NCBI RefSeq assembly: GCF_000237925.1
Contig: NC_031499.1
Coordinates: 5,607,734-5,671,733 of the forward strand
Source of the DNA: Schistosoma mansoni
Taxonomy: Eukaryota > Platyhelminthes > Trematoda > Strigeidida > Schistosomatidae
Reading direction: 5' to 3'
DNA: 64,000 nucleotides
This document shows positions 1 through 11,525 of the stretch, one piece after another. Each line of letters starts with the position of its first letter. Within the stretch, counting starts at the first letter, position 1. The notes under the pieces were generated by a model. It saw nothing but the letters and a program-made list of their open reading frames with translations. It did not search any database and was not told where the DNA came from. Made by a program: the position numbers and the translations under genes.

Positions 1-608
1 GCAACAAGTTACTGTGGGAGAGGACAAACCTGACTTTAGTGAAGGGAAAGATCAGGAAGAAGTGCTAGATAGTGGATAGGACAGATATTGAGTCACAAGA
101 CAAGCCGTGTCCTTCCACATAGTTTATGACAGCCATCCGGACAATTTTTTCCATCAGTTTGACAACTGCACTAGTTTAGCTAACGGGCCGTTAGCTACTA
201 ACTAAATCTCTACTTCCAGCCTTATGCACTGGACCAATTATCGCGTCTTTCCAATTTCTAGGCAATCTGGACTGTCTCAGGGACATATCTCACGGTATCG
301 CTAGAGGTTCAGCAATTATATCTGATAGAGCTTTCATAATCCTGGGATGAATATAATCAGGACCACTGGACTAATCAGGTTTTGGATGCTGAGGTAGTGT
401 TAAGACAGTATCTCAATAACTACAGTGTCCATCAACAAGTTGCCACAATCACAATGACTCATTGGTCTTTCCTCATTACTGATAGAAAATACTTTACTGA
501 AATATTCCTATAAAGCCTCAGCTTTTTCGGTATCATTTCTTGCCAATATTAACGGACATTCTTGCACCAAAAGCGATGGGATTCCATCACCTTTCTGAGT
601 TCGCATTT

Positions 609-1283
609 TTATATAAGAGAATGACAATCCCTAACCAACTGTTTTTCATATGATCGTCTAGTCTTACTTATCAATGCCTTACAAGCATTCCTCATCCTAC
701 AATAACTGGATATGTACTGTTCTAAGCCAGTAGAGATGAACATATTCCAGTAGTTTTTCCTACGTCCAAGATGTTTCTGGACTTGTTTAGTTATCCATGG
801 TGTACTAGTATTCGGTCTACGTTGTACCAGGTATGGTATGAACGAGGACGTAACTGAATTAAACTTGCCTTCAGATATAGACCATACGTCTTCAACTGAT
901 GAGTTAGTATCTACTGGCCAATCTGTCTTAGCAGCGCACTCCGGAATGGCTGATATGTTAGCTCTCCATACATTTGGGCAAGGTTTAACCCGATCGTATA
1001 TCATGTCATTAGCTCTAAATGTGAATGACAAAACAGCGTGATCGCTATTCACTAACGGTGGAAGAATGTTTAGGTTGGCAATGTCATCAGTCAAATGAGT
1101 AACTACCAAGTCCAACGGAGAAAAACCTTGGTGTACACCAAGACGTGTGGATTTGGTTACATGCTGTACTAATGCATGCTCTATTACTGTTCCTAGGATC
1201 CTGCTACCAAAAGAGTTTGTAGATCCTTCCATGGTCATCTCATTCCACCTAATGTCAGGTGCATTAAAGTCTCCTAATATCAA
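609..1283 (-). pseudogene. LINE ORF2 endonuclease fragment (CR1-like)
   Basis: This open stretch of 224 codons carries the second half of an apurinic-type (exonuclease/endonuclease/phosphatase fold) endonuclease. Visible motifs are the LGDFNAPD block near the start and the SDHAVLSF block near residue 80, which correspond to the catalytic Asp/Asn and Asp-His residues of LINE endonucleases. The frame stays open upstream of 1283 to about 1560, then meets a TGA and the inserted retroposon. Downstream it stops at 609, before the reverse transcriptase. The start at 1283 is not biological; it is an internal codon of ORF2. The product would be a truncated nuclease, so this is a dead copy. Confidence 0.85.
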
Positions 1284-1638
1284 ACATATGTTATTTGCAC
1301 TCCATAGCTGAATGTTCTCTAAGATAAAGTCATCACCTAAGCAGATTAGGCTGCGACAGATAACACCAAATACAAATGCACAACATCTGATAGTGAGCTC
1401 ACAGCTAATGACTTCACAAGTTCCACTATCACGGGATTCGTAAACAGAGGAGCGAAAATTTATATTATTGGCTATGTATAAAAGGACGCCACCTTCTTTC
1501 CTGCTTCTATGTCTGTCACTTCTTAGGCAGTGGTATCCGGATAATTCTGGGGTAATATCGAAGTCATAGACTAATCAAGTTTCCATCACACCTACAATGA
1601 GTGGCCTTAATTTGTCCACTAATGCTCCTAGTTCATTA

Positions 1639-1957
1639 TTTATTTATTTATTTAAACACATAAATATTGGTACAAGGAAGCACCAGATAAATATGCGCCT
1701 CACAAATCTCATTCGATTTGTGTGAGGGCTGTGATACTGCTCAGGTGCCCAGACTGAAGCAGGTGATTTTCTTAGGGGGCCACACCCGGAGCCTTTGACC
1801 TGAATGTCTGATCCACAAGGCAGTGGAGCATCGAGAGGAGATGCAGTCCCATGGTAGCCGGTGACTTCCCTGGCAGAGGTTATATATTCGCTGGCCATAT
1901 GAGAGCATTTCGAGAGGGAGAGGTGACTCTCCCCACTCTCGGCCGTACCAGTGCATT
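1639..1957 (-). mobile_element. 520-base retroposon family, internally deleted copy
   Basis: The copy runs from the (TTTA)n block to the segment ending in gtaccagtgca and lacks about 200 internal bases compared with the copy at 11526-12045. It is inserted in the CR1-like endonuclease region. The matching plus copy at about 33640 is uninterrupted. A TTCAT flanks both sides and is present once in the empty site, so it is a 5-base target duplication. Confidence 0.8.
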
Positions 1958-2140
1958 CATAGAATTTATGACTACGAGCAACGGCATATAAAACTTTTAG
2001 GGTTTATTTTATTTATTTAAACACACATATTGGTACAAAAGGGCACCAGATACATATGCGCCACAACTCCTAGGGAGAGCGACCTATCCACATAGGCCTT
2101 GGTAGCATCCACTTTCAAGACCTGACTATTCGAAAACCCA

Positions 2141-2329
2141 CTAGTCGGAGATTTTCCTCACCGTTTGTCGACGGGTTTCTAGTTCGGCTAGTGCCGTCTT
2201 CCTTTTTATTCCATCTTCAGGTCTATTCATCAGTGTTATCCTGGTCATACATTGGAAGAGATCATTAATGAGTTTCATCCCAAGAGTTGGTAGATGCTTG
2301 TTAAAAGTCTTAAAATCTAATCGCATCAC
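2141..2329 (-). pseudogene. CR1-like ORF1 C-terminal remnant
   Basis: Sixty-odd codons ending in ALAELETRRQTVRKISD. The same tail occurs at 33385-33460 on the plus strand, downstream of a decayed PHD-finger ORF1, so this is the end of ORF1 of the same LINE family. The rest of ORF1 is missing upstream, where the CCDC174 gene begins. The LINE is therefore 5'-truncated right beside the host gene. Confidence 0.7.
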
Positions 2330-2405
2330 TGTTTTTTTAACAATAAAATCTCACTGTGAATCTTTAAAAATAATCTCCAGTTGATCATTTGTTCTGATTA
2401 ATACT

Positions 2406-2416
2406 TTTTACAGGTA
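2406..2416 (+). other. 3' splice site and short 5' UTR before CCDC174 ATG
   Basis: A pyrimidine-rich tract ends in ag at 2413, followed by gta and the ATG at 2417. This makes the CDS start plausible and implies a non-coding leader exon upstream. The leader exon itself was not found; the upstream 2.3 kb is mostly LINE. Confidence 0.6.
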
Positions 2417-3649
2417 ATGGCTTATAAATCTAGACATCATATCGAAGTAAGCTCAGTTGCACTGGTAGACTTAAAAGCAGAAATATCAAGAAGACAGATT
2501 GAAGTTAAACAAAGAGTTGAAAAACATCCTGATGGTTGTAATGTTATAAGAAATCGTTCTGCTGAATTAAAACCTGGAAAAGTATCACTTTGGAAAACTT
2601 CAAAAGAACAAATCTTAGAAGAGCGCACAAAGTTGGAATCTGAAAACATACCCTCCGACGCTAAAGAGTATGCAGAATGGGAAAAAAGTAGGAGAGCATT
2701 AGAAGCTAAAGCAAAACTTTACGATGCTCTACGAGAAGCTGCAATGTCTGGAAAGAAACCTAATTTAACAAAGAGAGATGAAAATGATGGAGATATTCTG
2801 GTTGATTTTGAACAAAAAGCCACAGAAAATTTAGATTTAGTTCCTCCGGATTCTCCTACACGTTCTTGTTCTTCTTTTAGTAGTGATGAAGAATCTGATA
2901 ATTATCCCGCTGGTTGTAGTGATGAAGAATGGGAGGATTATACAGATGAACGTGGTGTCAAACGAGTTTGCATGCGTAAAGATCTGTCAAGTCACATCAA
3001 GAAATCTAGTCCACCGAAACCAGATGGTCCACTCACATACGCACATTTGAGAGAAGGAGAAATACGTGATCATGGTGTTGGATTCTATTCTTTTTCTACA
3101 GATCTTGAACAGAGAGAGGCTGAAATGAATCGCTTACGAGAACTTCATCGGGCTACTGAAGAAGGACGTGCTCGAGCTGAAGCAATTCGAGCGAAAAGAG
3201 ATGCTAAAATGGGTCAACGTCTTGCACGCTTGCGTGCCCGTAAAGGTTTACCAGATGTAGCGACAGCTGCTGCACAGTGTCTAGGAGAGGCTGCAGTTCC
3301 TGCAACACCTACCCCAATAGGTGCAGATGCCCAATCTGATATCCGTCTGAGTAACGATGATCTAGACGTTGCGTCTATGTTGCGTAGATTACGCGATGAA
3401 GCTGAACATAGAGCTGCTATCAATAACAGTAAATCGAGTGAATTAACAAATAGTGTCCCTCCTGACCCTGAGCCTGAACATAGAGCAAATTTAGCTGACG
3501 TACTGGCATCTCAAAATCCAAGCCGTCCATCCTACGGTAGTAAACAAAGAGAATGGGATAAAGGAAAGTCAATGATTTCAGCACAGCGTTACATTCAAGA
3601 AGAACGTGATAAGCGAATTGCAGATTTTGCTCCTCCATCTCGTTACTAA
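2417..3649 (+). CDS. CCDC174: CCDC174 homologue (coiled-coil domain-containing protein 174)
   Basis: The protein has 410 residues in one exon. An acceptor (tttttacag) lies just before the ATG, with three bases of 5' UTR in this exon, so the upstream exon is non-coding. Family landmarks are all in order: an N-terminal SSVALVDLKAE block (residues 11-21), a charged helical segment with AKAKLYDAL (about 95-105), an acidic serine-rich stretch (about 145-170), EEWEDYTDERGVKRVCMRKD (about 170-190), an LREGEIRDHGVGFYSFS block (about 211-227), an Arg/Ala/Glu-rich coiled coil (about 230-280), and a C-terminal REWDKGK plus FAPPSRY. Length compares well with the vertebrate protein (about 470). The vertebrate family is nuclear and linked to the exon-junction complex and splicing. 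The assignment is strong; function in flukes is inferred by homology. Confidence 0.93.
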   Translation: MAYKSRHHIEVSSVALVDLKAEISRRQIEVKQRVEKHPDGCNVIRNRSAELKPGKVSLWKTSKEQILEERTKLESENIPSDAKEYAEWEKSRRALEAKAKLYDALREAAMSGKKPNLTKRDENDGDILVDFEQKATENLDLVPPDSPTRSCSSFSSDEESDNYPAGCSDEEWEDYTDERGVKRVCMRKDLSSHIKKSSPPKPDGPLTYAHLREGEIRDHGVGFYSFSTDLEQREAEMNRLRELHRATEEGRARAEAIRAKRDAKMGQRLARLRARKGLPDVATAAAQCLGEAAVPATPTPIGADAQSDIRLSNDDLDVASMLRRLRDEAEHRAAINNSKSSELTNSVPPDPEPEHRANLADVLASQNPSRPSYGSKQREWDKGKSMISAQRYIQEERDKRIADFAPPSRY

Positions 3650-4738
3650 AATTTAATTTTGTTTGTACATATCTTTTTATCAGTGAAATATCAAACTTTA
3701 CCTATCAGTTATCGTTTTTACGGAAAACCGTTTATCTGTATTTGTATGGATGATATATTAACTATGACAGACATTTTGTGATACATTATCTACCCAACAT
3801 CTATATCATTGTGCTATATTGGCTAGCTTAGGCTATGGTTAGAAAATGCTGTTGGTCACCAGACCATTATAGGATGTTAGTCAATAAAATCACTAATCCA
3901 TCGATATAAACTGTGTAATGAGGTCCATGTTTATTGATTGAGATTCGCGAGATAACAGTCGGTCATAGTGGTGTAGACGTATCCACTGCAATGGCAGTTA
4001 TCTGCCATTGGAAGATATTTGCTCAGTGATGCGAATTGATTGGAGTAAGAAATGTAGGCCACTGGTTACCACCAAATTAGTGGTATAAAGGTTAAACAGC
4101 TTTATCACCTTAGTTGAGACGACCATTTTATTGCTTTTTTCTCGACCAAATAGACTTTAAGAGTTAACAAAAATGTTAAGACAGTCTTGATGAGCACTCA
4201 TTTACTAGGTACAGGTTTGTATAATTGACTTGAAGCCACACTCTCAGCATAACAGATATTGATAATACCCGGTCTTTTAGCCACTAAGTCCTAAGATCAA
4301 AAACCGCTCTACCTACTTCTGTTTGTTCCTCTGAAAGGTATCATAAGTCTTCACATTTAGTACGGCTAATACCCAAGTACCTAGTGAGTGAACCAAGTCA
4401 AATTAATTACCTGGCTCTCCAATCCAAAATAGACAGAGTGAACTTCAAACCCACGATTTAGTATTTAGAAACTGAACGCTTTAATCCCTGAACTACTGCT
4501 CATCTTAATTATTTGTTACTTGAATTTCACTTTTGACATTACATTGTAATTATCCCTTATATTATTTGAAATCTTGGAAAAAAATTTCCCATCTTGAAGT
4601 TTAGTTTAATATTATCTACATTTTCGTATTGAACATCGCATCAAAGTGGAAGTGCTTCAAGATTAAAATACAAAATTGTTAGAAATCCATATTGTCTATG
4701 ACTTTAATGAGCTCCCATTAGAAATTCCGTATGAAGAT
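3650..4738. other. Intergenic DNA between CCDC174 and TSSC4
   Basis: No coding potential seen. An AATAAA at 3883-3888 is a candidate polyadenylation signal for CCDC174. On the minus strand, 4380-4510 has weak tRNA-like A- and B-box resemblance (a gttcagggattaaag block and gggtttgaagttc) and may be an old SINE relic. Confidence 0.4.
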
Positions 4739-5245
4739 TATTTATTTATTTAAACACATAAATATTGGTACAAGGAGGCACCTAATAGATATGAGCCACA
4801 TAAATCATTCGACATGTGTGAGGGATCTGATACTGCCCAGGTGCCCAGACCGGTGGTTTTCTTAGGGGATCACACCCCGAGCCTTTGACCTAAAGGTCTG
4901 ATCCACAAGGCAGTAGAACAACGTCAGGAGATACAGCCCCATGGTAGCCGGTGACCAACAATAAGTTCAGACACCATTCGTTCCATCAAAATCTTGGAGC
5001 CCATATGCACCATTGGTTGGGAACCAGGGTTTCCCAACTCCCCTAGATGGACTTCCCGTGTCTACCAACCCGGTTAAAGCACCTGACATTTCTCTTTCCA
5101 TCCTCTCGATTTTGTGAACAACACCCGCGCCACGAGTATGCAGTAAGTAGGACTTCCCTGGAAAAGGCTGTATGAGTGTGGCCATGTGAAAGTATTTCGA
5201 GAGGGAGAGCAGACTCCCCACTCTCGGCCGTATCAAGGTCTATAG
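4739..5245 (-). mobile_element. 520-base retroposon family copy
   Basis: The plus strand starts with (tttat)n then aaacacataaatattggtac, the antisense of the element tail. It is followed by the shared body (gcctttgacctaaaggtct, ccatggtagccggtgacc, ccaactcccctaggtgga) and the GC-rich head (gagagggagagc...ctctcggccgta). It lies just upstream of the TSSC4 start codon, so it may supply 5' leader or promoter sequence. Near full length, head end slightly truncated. Confidence 0.85.
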
Positions 5246-5393
5246 AGATAGATGGAGACGATCTAGAAGTTAATTTCACGTTATCATCGCAAATGGTCAA
5301 GTATTGGATTATTAATGCTCCCAAATATGAATGGTTGTACATCATTGATTTTCATAAACTATTTTACATACATAGGAGCAAATTTATGACCAA

Positions 5394-5669
5394 ATGTCTT
5401 GTTCTATGGATCATCTTGTTAATAATGGTGATGAAATACAACCAGAAAAATTCTCGTCGATTTCCTCAACTAATATACTTACTCCTATTGAAGGTTCAAA
5501 CGAAACTTTTCGTCAAAGGCAATCAGACGTTTTTTCTGCACTAACTAGCCTGGAGGCAGCTCATCGTGAAGTGTACAAGGCTACGAAAGAAGAACGTAAA
5601 GCTGTACGTAAAGCAGCTTGGCGTCATACAATTACTGCCCCAGAAAATTTAGCAGAGTTGAAAGAACGT
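5394..5669 (+). CDS. TSSC4: TSSC4 homologue, exon 1
   Basis: Ninety-two codons from ATG to a GT|AAGTG donor at 5670, phase 0. The block FRQRQSDVFSALTSLEAAHR resembles the conserved N-terminal (SQSIFDSLEGA-like) motif of TSSC4. TSSC4 is known in human cells as a U5 snRNP/tri-snRNP assembly factor that binds the PRPF8-SNRNP200 region. A basic helical segment (KEERKAVRKAAW) follows. The upstream frame is closed and the first ATG after the retroposon at 4739-5245 was chosen. Confidence is moderate for the exact start and good for the exon. Confidence 0.75.
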
Positions 5670-5809
5670 GTAAGTGTTTTACATTTTCGCGTTTTAAATT
5701 CTATTGTTTGGTGTCTAAAATTCTTTGCTCGGACCCATCACTTACCTCAACACAATATTTACTGACTCAGGAGTGGAATAGAAGAAAGCTATTTTCTTCA
5801 GCGTTTTTT

Positions 5810-6130
5810 AACAAGGTTGTTTTCTACGGGATGGGGATGCTGACCCTACTCCCAACCGTCCTTCACCTGGGCTTGGGACGGGCATTAGTCCATAAGGCAA
5901 TTGATTTTTGGACTGAGCGGCGTAAATTGGTGCAGACTACCTGGTTATAATCAGCTTGATTATCATAACTAATGGTAATTGACTTTGGGTGGTACGGCTC
6001 AGAGTTGATAGCAATACCTCGAATACATCCACTTTTACTGTTATATCTTGTGACCGAGTGCATGCCCAGTGAATGTGTGACTTGATAGGACTGTCAATCA
6101 AAGAGCAGCGAATTATCGATTGGAACAGTG
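5810..6130 (+). repeat. RTE-like (SR2-type) LINE 5' fragment
   Basis: The block ttttctacggg.tgggg.tgctg...ctgggcttgggac is repeated at about 47410-47500 next to SR2-like endonuclease sequence. It is therefore probably a piece of the 5' region of that LINE class. Non-coding here. Confidence 0.45.
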
Positions 6131-7499
6131 ACACACAAAAATCGTACGAGCTGTCTAGAGCGCTTATCGATCCTGCTTCTGCTTAGTTCAGCCAGTTAAG
6201 CGACTGTGTAAACATGTACTACTCTTCATACACTTTTAAACCATAAATCTAATGGTATACATGTCAGTAGTGCATAGTTTATTCAAATTATACTATTATT
6301 TTTAATATTTATGAGATTAACATGGTAGTTTAGATTCGCCATAAAAATTTAATTTTTACGTCCGACTTTTTGAGTTAATCCCAATCAATTAAGTAGTATG
6401 AACTAAACTAAGAAATTCCGCTACATGTTTGTCGTCTGAAAATTTTCTGAAACTCCCAAAGTACGCTAACAATATTATTATTTTTGCTCATTGGCTGTTA
6501 CAAACTAACGACACCTATGGATTCGGTGGGACATTTGTCCGTCTTTTAAAGGGTAAATATACTGCGCGTCACTCCAATGTCTAGTGTCATATGACCTTCG
6601 AAAGTAGAGGCCATTCATATTCTACTACGTTAGTTTGTTAGGTAGAACGTGTCAACTGAGGTTGCCGGGACATATGTTGTGCATGCTCTACTTCTGGCTA
6701 ACTTGATGTGTGATGATGGATTAAAGTAGGAATAGGTCTGAGAAAAACTTGCCAAGCCAGGGAAACATTAGTTTGTTTAGTTAGTGATTTGTTGGTCCAA
6801 ATATTTTTCTAAGTGGGAACTACGTAATTAGGATCAATGAAATAATTGTAACCAATTTCTTGGAACTGGATGAGTGCCATAGCGAGAAACCCCTTGCATA
6901 GTAGACGGATTGATTTATTCTGAATCTTGAGTTTAGTGTCTTTCCATACTTCTCTCTATTAAGTCACTCATTGCTACTGAGATTAATTCAATTCTTATCC
7001 TGTGTGTGTTGTTAATTTTATGTTGTGCTGATAGGAACGTGGATTAATTTAAATTTGTTACCAACATCTGTGTCGTTGGTGACTAACCCCACTATGTACG
7101 ATGAACCAACCATGTAGAGTTTTGAATTTCACAAATGTTTGTCTGTGTAGTTGTGTTTTGCAATAATTTCTGTTCCTAAACTGAACATAAACCAGAACTT
7201 TAGCTAACGGATTGAAACATTAGCATGTTCTCAATAATGTTCGTTCGGCTAAGGTACGTCACACTTTGGATTGTAAAATCACTGTGATTGTCACCCTCTG
7301 TTCTCAATTAAACAAGAGTCACACCCTAACACTAATTGTAATTATGTACTCACCACTAGCGATCGATTTTAGCAGGCGTTTCCCGTGTAGTGAACAAGAA
7401 CACGAGTGGGGACAATCGAATGTATTTAAGCACAAATTACAGACTATCTCACTAAATTCTGATAGCCATACAGCAAACAGTTAATTTGCAAAATAACAA

Positions 7500-7720
7500 C
7501 CAATTGTCTCAATCTTCACTGTTCCTTCTGTCAATATCAGTTCATCTTCTCTTATTCCATTGTTCATGTATTTCCCTACCAATTGCGCTTTATCTTAGTC
7601 CTTTCCTTATCGGTCTTCTGCCAATATACATTCTATACCTGACCATCACCATATACTACTTATGTGGACATAAGTAGCCCACACCACACCCGGAGTGTTA
7701 GTGAGAAACAATCACCTATA
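7500..7720 (+). repeat. Dispersed non-coding repeat, copy 1
   Basis: It shares a run of blocks with 16420-16640: cttatc/cttctc tracts, a block like catatactacttatgtggac, then gacataagta and cacac. A short hairpin (ctacttatg/cataagtag) sits in the centre. The family was not recognised. Confidence 0.4.
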
Positions 7721-8252
7721 GAGTTCAACTATATATCAAGTTTGAGACAGTTACGCTTTATGGCAGATAACTTAGGTTTAGATATGTAAAGCATTTGATC
7801 CCAACCTATTTTGTGAAGGTTAATTATTTGCCATGATACCCGAATATTCTGAATTCGATCCCTTATGAAATTGTGGATACGCAATGCTGAGGAATCCTAT
7901 AAGGAGATTAAACATCCATCTAGTAGATTTTGGTTTTCATTGGTTGTTTGACTAAAATTAGTGTGATATGAATAAGGAAATTACTTGATGTTGACATTTG
8001 ATTTTACTACTTAGTTACAATCGTTGTAGACAAGTGTGAAGTGTGTAAAATGAATAATTATTTCAGCTGTGTAACCCTCTATCCGATGTGTCGATAAAAA
8101 ACTAGGTCTTTCAGTGCTTTTGTTGAATAATTAATCGGTCAACTGTTCGGTTGTTGTATCGTAACGAACTAGATTTTAATGTTTAATCTACAGATAATTT
8201 CTCGATATTTGTAAATGTTTTCTCTCCTTTTTAAGCTATATTTTATTTTTAG

Positions 8253-8942
8253 CGCGATCATGTTCAAACAGCTAGCGGTAAAGAGCACAAAACAACATGT
8301 CAAACACAAAATTCAACTTTCCGAAAACCTAACGCTCTCCCACCATCAACACATCGTCGACCAAACTATGTACATCGAGATCCCAGTAAATGGACACATT
8401 ATAGTTTAGCTGATGTTAATGAAGATCCTGATATTAGTGATAACTCACTCGCTATGGCTTTGATAAATGAGCTTCGACAATCTCGAAATAACACTGAAAC
8501 TGTACAAGATGACGAAACTTGCCCAACAAATCCACGTCATAACAATCGGATATTGTTTCGTCCAACACGAGGTAAAAAACGAGCTCGTCTCACTGAAGAA
8601 AATCTACCAAAACCTGAAGTGCGTCTAGAGAGTTGTTTCGACACGCCGGATACAGATGAATCACAAAGTTCCACCGACGATTCAATATCTTTGTCTCATA
8701 ATAGTGAAAGTTCGTGTGCTTCTGTGGCAGTCTTTGTGAATCGACGTCACAAAGGCCAAATACGTAATCGACATTTAGATAACCCAGTAGATACTGAGCA
8801 CCAGCCATTTGATGATCAACCGGCGAATGCTGTTGCAGTTAACTCAGATTATGATGATAAAGGTGATCAAGATCTCGATGTGGATTCTGATGAGTTAGAA
8901 GAAGATCCGGAAGAAGATAAGACAAATGACTACTTGGCTTAA
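8253..8942 (+). CDS. TSSC4: TSSC4 homologue, exon 2
   Basis: This exon continues in phase 0 after an acceptor (tttttag) and gives 229 codons to the stop; with exon 1 the protein is 321 residues. The diagnostic core is RRPNYVHRDPSKWTHYSL, matching the DYVAHPERWTKYSLEDV signature of TSSC4. It is followed by AMALINELR and ILFRPTRGKKR (the vertebrate form reads VIFTKPVRG). The C-terminal half is acidic and disordered (DYDDKGDQDLDVDSDELEEDPEEDK). This low-complexity tail is usual for a snRNP assembly factor. The nearest neighbour, CCDC174, is on the same strand and belongs to another splicing-linked family. No canonical AATAAA was found close downstream. Confidence 0.88.
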   Translation, partial: RDHVQTASGKEHKTTCQTQNSTFRKPNALPPSTHRRPNYVHRDPSKWTHYSLADVNEDPDISDNSLAMALINELRQSRNNTETVQDDETCPTNPRHNNRILFRPTRGKKRARLTEENLPKPEVRLESCFDTPDTDESQSSTDDSISLSHNSESSCASVAVFVNRRHKGQIRNRHLDNPVDTEHQPFDDQPANAVAVNSDYDDKGDQDLDVDSDELEEDPEEDKTNDYLA

Positions 8943-10830
8943 TTTGTGACATGTAGTAAATTTGTCTTCAGTATCATTTTGTTTGCATAAAAACAATAAT
9001 GTAATCAAACAAATTAAATATATCTTGTACAGACTTTTTGTTCATCGTTGACTTCACAATGTTGGTCTTTTATTCACCATAGTAAAGTCAACCAAACAGT
9101 TGTTTTGATCTTTCAAATAATGTTTAACGGTAATACGACCACACAACTTTGTAGGATTTAAGTGTAACTTATTTAGACAATGTAAGCTGTAATTGGTCAG
9201 TAAGTGAAAAGAGACATAACCGAACGCATCACATATGATAGACTAATCTAATAACAGTTTATTAGTTATTGAGTAATGACCAATGTTATGTTTGTCTAAT
9301 CCAATAGTGTTAATTAAATCCCATCGACTAAGTTGCTGTGTTGATGCACTAGTTTAAGTGACGCAACATTGCGTGAACCATACTGAGATGTTTAAGCGCT
9401 GCAAAAATAACTCACTGGTAACATCTTCGATTGTAGAGCTGCGTGACCCGTGTTCAGATCTCACTGGGAGAATGTGTTCGCGCAAGATAAAATATACGCT
9501 TTACCGACAAGTGTCAACTGGTATGGAACGTAGACTAAGCAGTTTCCTGCCGACTACATCCAACCAATTAACGACAGGACTAATTCATTATAAACAGACT
9601 TCCTCTTACTCTGATTTTCTCATATCAGTACACTTTTGTGTTACTGATATCTAGTTTTTTTTTATTAAACAGTCGGACGAGTGTTTCTATTCTCATATTA
9701 TGTACCAATATTCCCACGATGCAGAATACTTTGATTAGGATTCTCTTATCAGCAATAATGAATGAACTTTTGCGGCAGTAGGAAAAGTCTATTGAGTAAA
9801 TATACCGACATAATCGAAAACTAACCCTTGCAATTCTATCGTGTAATTGTGTTATTTTTGAGGTTAAAGCTAGATTTGACTTTTGATTTAACGTGAAATT
9901 GTTTTCGTTGCTCAACGTTTGGAAAGTAGATAATAATTTCATCAATAAGTAGTTTGTAGGCACTAATTAAAGGTATAATATGTGGTGGACATTGTTATAT
10001 TTGGCGTCAGTTGGAAATCTGATGGGTCATCAATGATAATATACAAAACCATATGGACTTACTGATGGTTTTGGAAATCATTTCAATTTCAAACTAAAAA
10101 AAACATATCATCCAAAAACCATAATCAGAAGTTAGGATTTTTTTATCAATCAAGAAGACTGTCTAAAAAGCACATCATTGCATCAGTCTAAACTACATTA
10201 TCCATATGATCATAGACCGGTCTGTATTACGTCATTGGTTAATATGCTAACCGTATAAACGATGATGAAAACGCAAACAAACTCCATTCGGGAATATGTT
10301 AACTATTACATGCACAATATGTTTAATTGAAGGCAAAAAGAGTACCACCAGACGATATGGTCAGTAACCGAACTAATTAAAGAATAAAAATTAATTTAGC
10401 ATATAATGATTGGTTGGAACAAAACAATGGTGCATTAAACTAATTTACGGAAATGTAGAATGGTATAATGATGAGTGAAAAGTTAGATATGAGAAAACTG
10501 GAGAATAAATTGGTGATAAGCAAGTTAGTGAAAAAGAGTACTCACATCACTACTACCTAATCAGTGTCTTATTACAGAGCTACCGCTCTACTCCATACAT
10601 ACAATCAGAACGCCATGATCCAACTTTATATACTATTATAAGTAAATAGCAAATAATAAGTAACTAATTTTGAGGATTTAAACACTCTCAACGACTGGAC
10701 CTGACTACATTGTTATATTTAGTGAACATACTGATACATTTTAAGGACCTCCAAACTCATTAAATGAAAAGTTTTGTATGTTTTACATCTTTCTTCACAT
10801 ATATACTTCCTAAAAGTTACAGATCAATAT
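8943..10830. other. Intergenic DNA between convergent TSSC4 and GOT2-like genes
   Basis: AT-rich, no coding or repeat signature recognised. Open stretches at 9358-9654 and 9625-9963 look like chance. Confidence 0.4.
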
Positions 10831-10839
10831 TACTAGTTA

Positions 10840-11290
10840 CGATCAGGAAACCAGTCGGTTATTCATAATGGACATAAAGCCTGGCACAAATATGTGTAAG
10901 CCCAATTTCCCCACCATAACCATATTAACATGACGAATAGGAAAGGAGTAGAAATAATGATAGCGAGGAAGGTTAAATATTGAAAATATAATTTGAGAAG
11001 ACAATGAAAATGATATGTATGAAGAAATACTGGGAATCAAGATTTAGAAGGTGAATGTAAATATATCAGCGCTGTTGGAATTGATTCTGAGCCATGTCTT
11101 CATTCAAAGTCTTCAACCGAGTATTCTGTACTTGCGTACATCGCTCAGTCAGTGACTTCGTAGGTTGATCTCATGTCTTGATTTACCCGCTCCTAGCTTT
11201 CTTCCAACCTACTACACCAGTCCACATCCTGCGCCGTGGTAGGTGTTCGTTAGGCCTTAATCATCCAGTACTCATAAATTGCTTTTGACA
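10840..11290. repeat. Dispersed non-coding repeat (gattctgagccatgtc family)
   Basis: It shares ordered blocks with 14160-14345 and 19540-20010: gattctgagccatgtc, then agtcttcaac...attctg, then a pyrimidine-rich gctttcttccaaccta and a final tccag. The three copies are diverged from one another. No coding capacity. Class unknown. Confidence 0.5.
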
Positions 11291-11525
11291 GTGAACCTAT
11301 ATCCGTTGAAATTCAAAACCTTTAAGTACGATGATAATAAGCAAACAGGAACAAAGAATTGAGCTCATTTCTTTGTTTTTGCATTATTCAAGATAATAAA
11401 GGGAAATAAATGTATGGAATACAATACTGTCAACTTTTACACACACTCATACATTTTAAGAATGTAGCTGTAAAAGAACAACAAACCCCAACCCAACATA
11501 GGAGGAGATACAGGCAGAAGAAAAT

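Larger units (their letters stand above)
1..2335 (-). mobile_element. Degenerate CR1-like LINE copy, cut by the window start
   Basis: Reading the minus strand gives, in order, the C-terminal tail of ORF1 (2329-2141), an inter-ORF spacer holding a short piece of the 520-base retroposon tail, the endonuclease part of ORF2 (about 1975 to 609) and decayed sequence matching the start of the reverse transcriptase. The sequence is nearly the same as the plus-strand copy at 33400-35120, so the two form a long inverted repeat about 32 kb apart. This copy is interrupted at 1639-1957 by a retroposon the other copy lacks. It also has a tryptophan-to-stop change (TGA) near 1585. Non-functional. Confidence 0.85.
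5670..8252 (+). other. TSSC4 intron (2583 bases)
   Basis: GT at 5670 and AG at 8251-8252, phase 0. It contains a LINE-derived fragment at about 5810-6130 and the first copy of a dispersed sequence at about 7500-7720. The rest shows no recognisable feature; open stretches at 7266-7677 have no protein-like composition. Confidence 0.7.

Noticed and set aside
838-1041. Plus-strand frame of 67 codons
   Set aside because: Antisense shadow of the LINE endonuclease; the same shadow occurs at 34236-34439 on the minus strand.
7266-7677. Two plus-strand open stretches in the TSSC4 intron
   Set aside because: Leucine/serine/isoleucine-rich chance frames with no homology-like motif; part of a dispersed repeat.
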